DNA of 5,567 nt from Candidatus Wolframiiraptor sp. EX4484-121. GTDB lineage: Archaea; Thermoproteota; Nitrososphaeria_A; Caldarchaeales; Wolframiiraptoraceae. This document shows positions 1 to 5,006 of this stretch, one piece after another. A program made the translations under genes and the position numbers. Within the stretch, counting starts at the first letter, position 1, and every line of letters starts with the position of its first letter. The notes under the pieces are model-generated. The model was not told where the DNA came from. It worked only from the letters and a program-made list of their open reading frames with translations, and ran no database searches. Location: contig NJEK01000071.1 in assembly GCA_002255105.1 (NCBI GenBank), positions 1 through 5,567 on the forward strand. Reading direction: 5' to 3'.

Positions 1-213
1 AACTACATCCTTACGCTAACGATCTATGAGGTTGGTAATGCGTTGTGGAGGGAGACGAAACTGTTGAAGAGATTGACTATAGATGAGGCGGAGGAGGTAA
101 TGAGGGCGATCATAACCCTAATAAAATTCATGCAGGTAATCGAGCCGCAGGATCCTATAGAAGTGCTCAGGATATCTAACGAGATCGAGACAACATTCTA
201 TATCAGGACATGA
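1..213 (+). CDS. VapC-like PIN-domain toxin, 3' part, broken near the C-terminus
   Basis: The frame is open from the first base to TGA at 211-213 and gives 70 residues; the start lies outside the window. It contains an IYEVGNALW motif (residues 9-17), a hallmark of archaeal VapC PIN ribonucleases whose Glu is one of the acidic metal ligands. A helical, charged stretch follows, then EIETTFY. In VapC proteins TTFY is normally followed by an Asp-Ala-Ser-Tyr segment and a last acidic motif of the Val-Thr-x-Asp type. Here the frame stops five codons after the F of TTFY, so the terminal catalytic Asp residues are missing. VapC toxins cleave RNA in the cytoplasm and are paired with an antitoxin, usually encoded just upstream; that region is not visible. 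The family call rests on one motif and general pattern, so it is moderate. Confidence 0.55.
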   Translation, partial: NYILTLTIYEVGNALWRETKLLKRLTIDEAEEVMRAIITLIKFMQVIEPQDPIEVLRISNEIETTFYIRT

Positions 214-266
214 TTTTAAAAGAATATGAGGGAGAATTGCATGTGATTAGATCGACTGAATTATGA
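207..266 (+). pseudogene. Possible out-of-frame C-terminal remnant of the VapC-like gene
   Basis: In a frame different from the preceding PIN fragment, this stretch reads DMILKEYEGEL followed by HVIRSTEL and then TGA at 264-266. A segment like AKEYEGEL commonly precedes the last acidic motif of VapC proteins, and a short hydrophobic-polar tail like VIRSTEL often ends them. The region between, which should carry the Val-Thr-x-Asp motif, is absent. One reading is that one or two short deletions broke the gene here, matching deletions seen elsewhere in the window. With only about 19 residues this could also be chance. Confidence 0.3.
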
Positions 267-367
267 TGATCTAAATGTTAACGGCTTCTCAGAATCCCAC
301 AATCAGCTCACCCATATAATTCATCATTACTGGATGGCTGAAATCACCTTAGGTCCTTATTTTCTCT

Positions 368-388
368 CCATCCTAGAGCTATGGATGG
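368..388. repeat. Short inverted repeat upstream of the aIF2-gamma promoter
   Basis: CCATCC at 368-373 is perfectly complementary to GGATGG at 383-388, with a 9-nt spacer that is itself partly self-complementary (TAG/CTA). It follows a pyrimidine-rich run (355-367) and sits 13 bp upstream of the first copy of the TATA element. It could be a regulator site or a chance hairpin. Apart from this I see nothing recognisable in the intergenic stretch 267-393. Confidence 0.25.
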
Positions 389-464
389 TGGTTGCCAAAT
401 GTTTATAGGTTGAGAGGGTTTTATGTAGGCTGAGGAGTTGTCCACGCTAAAACCCCTACCTAGG

Positions 465-480
465 CCAAATGTTTATAGGT
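465..480 (+). promoter_or_regulatory. Archaeal BRE/TATA promoter of aIF2-gamma (second copy; first at 395-410)
   Basis: CCAAATG precedes TTTATA (472-477), resembling an archaeal BRE plus TATA box. A start about 26 nt downstream of the box centre would fall near 501, leaving a leader of only about 7 nt before the TTG codon at 508, i.e. a nearly leaderless mRNA. The 70-bp duplication supplies a second identical element (TTTATA at 402-407). Placement comes from sequence pattern and spacing only. Confidence 0.5.
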
Positions 481-485
481 TGAGA

Positions 486-525
486 GGGTTTTATGTAGGC
501 TGAGGAGTTGTCCACGCTAAAACCC
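486..525. repeat. Perfect 8-bp inverted repeat flanking the aIF2-gamma start codon
   Basis: GGGTTTTA at 486-493 pairs with TAAAACCC at 518-525, leaving a 24-nt interval that contains the GAGGAG and the TTG start codon. The same structure is present in the duplicated upstream copy (416-423 with 448-455). If transcription starts near 501, the left arm is not in the mRNA, so a DNA operator is likelier than an RNA hairpin. Function is unproven. Confidence 0.35.
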
Positions 526-1690
526 CTACCTAGGCAGCCTGAGGTCAATATCGGGACGCTGGGCCACACACTCCGAGGAGCTTAAGCGGGGGATAACGAT
601 CAGGATAGGCTATGCGGACGCGGCCATCTATAGGTGTCCGAGCTGCGAGGAGCCATTCAACTACACGACCGGGGAGAGATGTCCTAGATGCGGCTCGAAG
701 ACCGAGTTCGTTAGGGCGGTCTCATTCATAGATTGTCCGGGCCATCACTCGCTCATGGTCACCATGCTCTCCGGAGCAGCCCTATTCGATGGGGCGATCT
801 TCGTCGCGGATGCTAGGCATAGGTTTCCACAGCCTCAGGATAGGGAGCATCTACAGGCGGCTTTCATAATGGGCGTCAGGAACATGGTCTTCGCCCAGAA
901 TAAGATCGACCTCGTGGATAGGGCGAGGGCGTTGGAGAACTATGAGGAGATAAGATCCTATATTAAGGGGACCATGGTCGAGGATGCGCCGATAATCCCT
1001 ATCTCGGGCCAGCACGCGGTTGGGGTTGAGCCCCTCCTATGGGCCATGGAGAAGTTCATCCCAACACCGCACCACGACCTGACGAAGCCCTTCAGGATGC
1101 CCATCCTCAGATCGTTCGACGTGAATCCGCCCGGAACCCCTGGAGACAAGATCAGGGGCGGGGTGATCGGAGGAGCCATCATCCAAGGAGTTGTGAGGGT
1201 TGGGGATGAGATCGAGATAGCTCCGGGCGTTAAGGTCGAGGAATCTGGGAAGTATGAGCCGCTGGTGACCGAGGTCGTCAATATCAGGGCTGGCGGGAGA
1301 GATGTTGAGGAGGCGAGGAGCGGGGGATTAACCGGGATAGAGACGAAGCTCGATCCAGCCCTAACGAAGTCTGACGGGATGATCGGGAACATGGCCGGAT
1401 CGCCTGGAACGCTTCCACCCACCAGATATACGCTCAGCCTAGAGTATGATCTCTTCGAGTATGTCGTGGGAGTTAGCGAGAAGATGAGGGTGAAGCCCAT
1501 AAACGTCAAGGAGCCATTAGTATTAAACGTCTACTCGGCTGTGACGAGCGGGGTCGTGACGAAGAGGAGTGGGGATAGGATCGAGGTCGCCTTGAGGAGG
1601 CCGGTCGTGGCGATGGATGGAGATAAGGTCTCAATCTCTAGGATGATCGGGTCCGCTTGGAGGCTAATAGGCTATGGAAAAGTGGTTTAA
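508..1690 (+). CDS. eif2g: Translation initiation factor aIF2 subunit gamma, disrupted: P-loop segment missing
   Basis: This is the GTPase subunit of aIF2, which brings initiator Met-tRNA to the small ribosomal subunit. The start is TTG at 508, the only initiation codon between the in-frame stop TAG (496-498) and the conserved QPEVNIG at 535-555; GAGGAG abuts it. The frame reads to GTLGH (553-567) and then shifts. From about 566 another frame continues with THSEELKRG to the stop at 1688-1690. The residues expected between, about 18 including GHVDHGK (the G1 P-loop), are absent. Retained are switch I (RGITIRIGYADA), a two-CPxC zinc knuckle (635-691), G3 as DCPGH, G4 NKID, and the beta-barrel domains II and III ending in GSAWRLIGYG. 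Filling the gap gives about 411 residues, normal for the family. The only long uninterrupted frame therefore starts inside the G domain; Met 755 is not the real start. Confidence 0.93.
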
Positions 1691-1745
1691 ACGAGGATCC
1701 TACTCGACGTGGATCTCCCGATCTGCTGGTGGAGGAGGCGGAAAC

Positions 1746-2858
1746 TCAGTAGCCGTAGATCTCCTTGGCAAAGTCTTCTAGACCTAGCTCCACGAGCTTT
1801 CTACGCCTCGGGACGCCGTTTACCCAGTCTCTCGTCCTCCAATACTCATCTAAGATCTCCCTCCATGGGGGAATCCTTCCGGCGGCTCCACCCTCCCTGT
1901 GCGGAACGCTTAGCTTAGGCGGCAGAACGTTCTCCTTCAGGGGGTCTAGACCCATTCTCAGGTTGAAGCATTGCTGCATGTTGACTATCCTCTCACCTAT
2001 CTTCGCGGCGTCCTTGGGAGTGAGGTTCCAGCCCGTTATCGCGTTCAATATCGCGACCTCATCGGATAAATTGACGCCTGAGAAGAAGTAGAAGAAGCAC
2101 CACACCAAGCTGTTCCAGAACTGTTGCACGTCTTGAAAGACCGCGCCGACATAACCCTTCTTACGCCATTCAAACCTGTCCATGGGCTCGGTTAAGCCGA
2201 GTTCCGGAATAGTCATCCCGAGCTCTATCGCCTCCGCGAACCCATGTATGTGGCATGCACCCCGGGTAGAGGCTATCGTCGTAATAGTTTCGGCGAAGAA
2301 AGCTCTCGGATCGTGGGCGGCGACCGCCTGCCCCATCACCTCGACCGCATAGGGCTTGGTCTCGGGATAGACGTCGACACACGCTCTCAGTCCCTCTGCT
2401 AGGAGGTCGCCGAACCCCTCGCGCTTAGCGATCTTCTCTATCATCGCGAGAAGCGCGTCGGAGTTCCCCCACTTAAGCTCGACTCCATCCGTATCGTCCC
2501 TTCCTATTATTCCGGCCTCATATGCGTCGAATGCCCAGCCAAGGATCCCGCCGAGCTCGACCGTATCTATGCCATACCTGTTGCAGAGATCGTTTGCTTT
2601 CACCAGGGCTTCCAAGTCGTCGATAAGCAGGTTCGCGCCTATCATCCCCAGGGTCTCATACTCGGGCCCAGCGGTCTTCGACCCATACTTGGGATTCGTT
2701 ATCCTCCTGTGACAGCCCATGACGCAGAAGGAGCACGGCCACCGAGCCGGTTTAAGCTCCTCGCTGAAGCGAGGGGTCCCGATCTTCTTAGCGCCTTCAG
2801 GCCATCTATCCTGAGACCAGTTACGCATGGGAAGCAACCCGTTCTCCTCCCTCGGCAC
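1746..2858 (-). CDS. Aldehyde:ferredoxin oxidoreductase family (tungsten-type), C-terminal two thirds
   Basis: AOR-family enzymes oxidise aldehydes or related substrates and pass electrons to ferredoxin through a tungsten-bispterin centre and a [4Fe-4S] cluster. Three cluster ligands are seen as Cx2Cx3C (Cys42, Cys45, Cys49 counted from the GTG at 2858) and the fourth is Cys254; the 205-residue spacing agrees with Pyrococcus furiosus AOR. GPEYET (65-70), NRYGID (93-98, a pterin-binding-type motif) and RGACH (199-203) also fit. The C-terminus is complete and ends 55 bp from the convergent aIF2-gamma stop. The GTG is simply the first possible start after a frame break: ENGLLPMRNW (5-14) is an internal AOR motif, so this is the continuation of the gene whose first part lies at 2821-3567. 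The second pterin motif, normally DxxGLC, reads NSLVWC (249-254). The substrate cannot be told. Confidence 0.9.
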   Translation of the reverse strand: MPREENGLLPMRNWSQDRWPEGAKKIGTPRFSEELKPARWPCSFCVMGCHRRITNPKYGSKTAGPEYETLGMIGANLLIDDLEALVKANDLCNRYGIDTVELGGILGWAFDAYEAGIIGRDDTDGVELKWGNSDALLAMIEKIAKREGFGDLLAEGLRACVDVYPETKPYAVEVMGQAVAAHDPRAFFAETITTIASTRGACHIHGFAEAIELGMTIPELGLTEPMDRFEWRKKGYVGAVFQDVQQFWNSLVWCFFYFFSGVNLSDEVAILNAITGWNLTPKDAAKIGERIVNMQQCFNLRMGLDPLKENVLPPKLSVPHREGGAAGRIPPWREILDEYWRTRDWVNGVPRRRKLVELGLEDFAKEIYGY

Positions 2859-3567
2859 GACCGTGGGCCTTCATCACCTTTTTCAAGACCTCTTGGTAAA
2901 TCTTCTTGAGCTCGTCGAGGTCGGCGACTGGGGGTCTCAGGGTTCCGCGGATTACCAGGGCTTTCAGGTTCTTAGATCCCATCACGGCTCCGAGGCCCGT
3001 TCGGCCGAAGAACCCATGTTTATCGTTCGCTATTATCGCGTATCTGACGAGGTTTTCTCCGGCAGGCCCTATCGTGGCCACGCTCGCATCTCTGTCTCCG
3101 ACCTCCTCTTTCAGCGCGTCCGTCGCCTCGGCCGTGTCCATCCCCCAGATCCTCGAGGCATCCCTAAACTCGATTTTCCCGTCGTTTACCCAGAGGAAGA
3201 CGGGTTTCTTGGCCCTCCCAACTATCGCTAGGGCGTCGAAGCCCGCCCGCTTCAGCTCCGGTCCACCGTGGCCTCCCGCGTTCGATTCGCCCCAATAGCC
3301 CGTTAGAGGAGATCTGGAGCACGCTGACCATCTCCCGGCGCTGGCTATGCTGGCCGCTTGATATGGGCCTGTTGAGAGTACGAGGACGTTCCGGGGGCTT
3401 AGGGGATTGACGTTTCTGGTCACCACGTCGGATACTAGCTTGATCCCGAACCCAACCCCTCCGAGATACTTCCTCGCGAACCCCTCATGGAATTCGTCGA
3501 CCCTGACGCTCTGAGCCGTCAGATTTATCCAAGCGATCTTACCCCAATACCCACCTTTCAGGCTCAT
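2821..3567 (-). CDS. Aldehyde:ferredoxin oxidoreductase family, N-terminal part, truncated by a frame break
   Basis: The ATG at 3567 is chosen because the family match begins there (GGYWGKIAWINLT, residues 5-17). The frame extends upstream to 3711, but that would overlap the divergent PIN gene and adds a 48-residue stretch with no AOR character. Motifs of the AOR N-terminal pterin domain are clear: YLGG (34-37), SPLTGYWGESNAGG (86-99), GPELKRAGFDA (102-112), GPAGENLVR (167-175) and GRTGLGAVMGSKNLKA (188-203). The match stops near VMKAHGR (231-237); the last residues are out-of-frame sequence before TAA at 2821-2823. The remainder resumes in another frame in the adjoining C-terminal part, with the usual GT-containing linker apparently lost. 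Together the halves make roughly 590 residues, near the usual 600-620. I infer one broken gene, not two subunits. Confidence 0.88.
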   Translation of the reverse strand: MSLKGGYWGKIAWINLTAQSVRVDEFHEGFARKYLGGVGFGIKLVSDVVTRNVNPLSPRNVLVLSTGPYQAASIASAGRWSACSRSPLTGYWGESNAGGHGGPELKRAGFDALAIVGRAKKPVFLWVNDGKIEFRDASRIWGMDTAEATDALKEEVGDRDASVATIGPAGENLVRYAIIANDKHGFFGRTGLGAVMGSKNLKALVIRGTLRPPVADLDELKKIYQEVLKKVMKAHGRAEGGERVASHA

Positions 3568-3587
3568 CGAGGCTCTTGCACAGCCGT

Positions 3588-3605
3588 CAAATTTAAACGA
3601 TTTCT
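3588..3605 (-). promoter_or_regulatory. Promoter of the AOR gene, leaderless type
   Basis: Read on the minus strand, GAGAAATCG is followed by TTTAAATTT (box at about 3589-3597). This resembles a purine-rich BRE and a TATA box. The box centre lies about 26 nt upstream of the ATG at 3567, which places the transcription start on or next to the A of the start codon. That is the geometry of archaeal leaderless mRNAs, and no Shine-Dalgarno sequence is seen just before this ATG. Confidence 0.6.
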
Positions 3606-3648
3606 CGGGTTCATCAAGCAGGGGAAGCCTTAAATCTACAACGAATAG

Positions 3649-3673
3649 CCTAAAAATGCGGTAATTTTTGGAG
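3649..3673 (+). promoter_or_regulatory. Probable promoter and leader of the PIN gene
   Basis: CCTAAAAATG (3649-3658) and TAATTTTT (3662-3669) are the AT-rich candidates for a TATA box ahead of the ATG at 3690. The first would start RNA near 3680, the second at the start codon itself. GGAG at 3670-3673 is 16 nt from the ATG, too far for an ordinary ribosome binding site. The divergent region shared with the AOR gene is 122 bp (3568-3689). Confidence 0.35.
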
Positions 3674-3689
3674 TGTTGGGCTGAAATCC

Positions 3690-4096
3690 ATGAAAGTACT
3701 ATTCGATGCAAGCTTCTTGATGCTCTCAGCCGAGCTCGGAAAGGACTTGATAAGCTTGGCCGAGGACGCGGTCGGTGAGAGGATAGAGCCGTACATCTTA
3801 TCCGATAGTTTGGAAGAGCTTAAGTCCCTCTCAAGGCGTGGGGGTCAAGGCGTGGGGGTAAAAGGGCGAGCCTGGCGAGAGTAGCGTTAAAGCTCGCCGA
3901 GAAGATGACCCCAATCAAGCTCGACCTTGAGGAAGATTTAGAGGTTGATGAGAAGCTACTGAAGGCGTCGAGGCTGGGCGGATTCATCCTCGCGACGACG
4001 GACTCCGAGCTGGTGAGGAGGGCTAGGGAGATCGGGGTCCCCACCCTCAGCGTTGGAAGAGGGCTTAAGATCAGGCTTGAAGGACTTGTTCCATAA
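3690..4096 (+). CDS. Fcf1/Utp24-like archaeal PIN-domain protein, frameshifted by a 14-bp duplication
   Basis: As given, the frame from ATG 3690 runs off into unrelated sequence and stops at TAG 3882-3884, while the second half is open in another frame to TAA at 4094-4096. Removing one copy of the 14-bp repeat at 3831-3858 joins the halves into a smooth 130-residue protein (SRRGGKRASLARVALKLAEK across the join). It begins MKVLFDASFL. The expected PIN acidic residues are visible: Asp6, Glu43, Asp82 and Asp100 in the collapsed numbering, the last in ATTDSEL. The end, GVPTLSVGRGLKIRLEG, is typical of the stand-alone archaeal PIN proteins related to the rRNA-processing nuclease Fcf1/Utp24. Such a gene usually sits between aIF2-gamma and rpoE' in archaea, so position supports the call. 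It is distinct from the VapC-like fragment at the window start. The nuclease role is inferred from the family. Confidence 0.85.
3831..3858. repeat. Exact 14-bp tandem duplication inside the PIN gene
   Basis: TCAAGGCGTGGGGG occurs at 3831-3844 and again at 3845-3858, and the next base (T) also matches, giving 15 matching bases at a period of 14. Fourteen is not a multiple of three, so the insertion shifts the frame. Deleting either copy restores the full PIN protein. Confidence 0.95.
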
Positions 4097-4110
4097 ATCA
4101 TGCTTTAATC

Positions 4111-4137
4111 GGGGACGGCCCCGCCCATCCTTTTATA
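4111..4137 (+). terminator. Possible terminator after the PIN gene, or promoter element of the rpoE' run
   Basis: GGGG (4111-4114) and CCCC (4119-4122) can form a 4-bp stem with an ACGG loop, and a TTTTATA run follows at 4131-4137, 15 bp after the PIN stop codon. The T-rich part could end transcription, or TTTATA could be a TATA box. A second AT-rich candidate, ACATATATT (4160-4168), lies further downstream and could drive rpoE' with a leader of about 40 nt. The 131-bp gap between the PIN gene and rpoE' holds nothing else I recognise. Confidence 0.25.
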
Positions 4138-4208
4138 GCAGGCCACCGGAGAACAATAAACATATATTCTGCTAAATGTTGATGATTTGGGCGTAAGAGT
4201 GCTTGATG

Positions 4209-4226
4209 GTGTTGGATGTGTTGGAT
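4209..4226. repeat. 9-bp perfect tandem repeat just before the rpoE' start codon
   Basis: GTGTTGGAT is present at 4209-4217 and 4218-4226, directly upstream of the ATG at 4228. Collapsing it would place GGTG (4208-4211) 7 nt before that ATG, an ideal ribosome binding site spacing; as given the spacing is 16 nt. The junction also creates the ATG at 4216-4218. It may be another of the window's duplications, though a 9-bp repeat could also be natural. Confidence 0.6.
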
Positions 4227-4227
4227 T

Positions 4228-4815
4228 ATGTTCAACCTTATAGAGGTTGAGGATACCATAGGAATAGCTCCAAAAGATTTTGGGAAGCCGCTTAAACAGG
4301 TTGCTCTAGAGGAGCTTAGAAACCTGTATGAGGGAAAGATTGTTGAGGGGATTGGATACGTTATCATGGTCACCGACGTAGAGGTCGATCCGATGGGCAT
4401 ACTCCTCCCAAGGGATGGATCAACCTATCATAGGGTTAGGGCCAAGCTCCTAACCTTCCAGCCCAGGGTTCAGGAGGTCGGGGAGGGGGAGGTTGTTGAG
4501 ATAACCGAGTTTGGAGCATTCATAAGGGTTGGGCCGCTGGACGCCCTACTCCACATCTCCCAGATAATAGACGATTATATCACCTATGATGAAAGGCATT
4601 CGATTCTGACCGGAAAGAAGACTGGGAAGAGGCTTGAGGTCGGCGACGATGTGAGGTTCAGGGTGGTCGCGGTCTCCTTGACCCATGGAACCGTTGGAAA
4701 GGTCGGGGTCACGACCAGGCAACCATACCTCGGGAAGATCGAGTGGATAAAGGAGAGCTTGAAGAAGCTCAAGCCGCCCGAGGAGAAGGCGAAGGTGGTC
4801 GCCGGTGAGGGCTGA
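4228..4815 (+). CDS. rpoE1: DNA-directed RNA polymerase subunit RpoE' (Rpb7/RPC8 homologue)
   Basis: This 195-residue protein is the stalk subunit Rpo7, which pairs with RpoF (Rpb4) on archaeal RNA polymerase and helps open complex formation and RNA binding. The N-terminal RNP-like half starts FNLIEVEDTIGIAP and contains VALEELRNLYEGK and DVEVDPMGILLPRDGSTYHRVR. The C-terminal S1/OB domain (about 82-165) has VVEITEFGAFIRVGPLDALL followed by HISQI, and the end GKIEWIKESLKKL is typical. The length is normal and the gene is intact. ATG 4228 is preferred over the in-frame ATG at 4216, because homologues begin at this Met and the upstream ATG is formed by the junction of a 9-bp repeat. The stop overlaps the next start as TGATG (one shared base), indicating translational coupling to the spt4 homologue. 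Confidence 0.95.
   Translation: MFNLIEVEDTIGIAPKDFGKPLKQVALEELRNLYEGKIVEGIGYVIMVTDVEVDPMGILLPRDGSTYHRVRAKLLTFQPRVQEVGEGEVVEITEFGAFIRVGPLDALLHISQIIDDYITYDERHSILTGKKTGKRLEVGDDVRFRVVAVSLTHGTVGKVGVTTRQPYLGKIEWIKESLKKLKPPEEKAKVVAGEG
4804..4810 (+). promoter_or_regulatory. Ribosome binding site of rpoE''
   Basis: GGTGAGG at 4804-4810, inside the end of rpoE', resembles the archaeal anti-16S consensus GGAGGTGA and stands 4 nt before the ATG at 4815. It fixes the start of the next gene and supports coupled translation. Confidence 0.6.
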
Positions 4816-5006
4816 TGCCCGCTAGGGAGAAGGCTTGTAGGGAGTGTAAGTGGATAACGACCAAGAGCGTCTGCGAGAACTGCGGCTCATCGAACCTAAC
4901 CACGAACTTCTCCGGGCTGATAATAGTCATAGATCCTGAGAGATCCGAGATAGCTAAAGAGCTTGGATTGAGGAAGCCTGGAGCCTATGCGATCAGGGTC
5001 GCTTAG
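4815..5006 (+). CDS. spt4: RNA polymerase subunit RpoE'' / transcription elongation factor Spt4
   Basis: This 63-residue zinc-ribbon protein is the archaeal Spt4, which forms a heterodimer with Spt5 on the RNA polymerase clamp and raises processivity. Two cysteine pairs are visible, Cys8-x2-Cys11 and Cys20-x2-Cys23, and would bind one zinc. The rest follows the family: SSNLTTNFSGLIIVIDPERS, then EIAKELGLRKPGAYAIRV at the C-terminus. The length matches usual archaeal Spt4 (about 60-65). The gene begins one base inside the rpoE' stop codon and its last 20 nt overlap the likely start of the dephospho-CoA kinase frame, so it sits in the middle of a compact transcription unit. It is intact and shows no sign of duplication. 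Confidence 0.95.
   Translation: MPAREKACRECKWITTKSVCENCGSSNLTTNFSGLIIVIDPERSEIAKELGLRKPGAYAIRVA

Larger units (their letters stand above)
394..533. repeat. Exact 70-bp tandem duplication (two copies) over the aIF2-gamma promoter and start
   Basis: Copy 1 is 394-463 and copy 2 is 464-533; identity continues two bases further (GC), so 72 bases match at a period of 70. Each copy holds the TATA-like element, a GAGGAG and the TTG start followed by the first codons of aIF2-gamma. Only copy 2 is joined to the rest of the gene. From copy 1 the same TTG (438-440) would give a short frame ending at TGA 501-503. There is no divergence between the copies, so the event is either very recent or an assembly product. 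Confidence 0.95.

Noticed and set aside
263..341. Possible C/D box guide RNA: ATGATGA (C box) at 263-269 and CTGA (D box) at 338-341
   Set aside because: The boxes are about 68 nt apart, longer than usual for archaeal C/D RNAs. No clear internal C'/D' boxes or terminal stem is present.
493..498. ATG-TAG just upstream and in frame with aIF2-gamma, as a start followed by a recoded stop (e.g. pyrrolysine)
   Set aside because: The TTG at 508 gives a normal N-terminus without recoding, and nothing in the window points to pyrrolysine use.
958..1509. Long minus-strand open frame of 183 codons opposite aIF2-gamma
   Set aside because: It is the shadow of a clearly recognised + strand gene, is rich in Ser/Pro/Thr, and shows no family motif.
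1691..1745. Reading RILLDVDLP just after the aIF2-gamma stop, resembling the first strand of a PIN domain
   Set aside because: Only a few residues match, no PIN sequence follows, and the PIN gene at 3690 has its own complete N-terminus.
3568..3711. 48-residue N-terminal extension of the AOR frame up to an ATG at 3711
   Set aside because: It overlaps the divergent PIN gene start and both promoters, has no AOR character, and the family match begins exactly at 3567.
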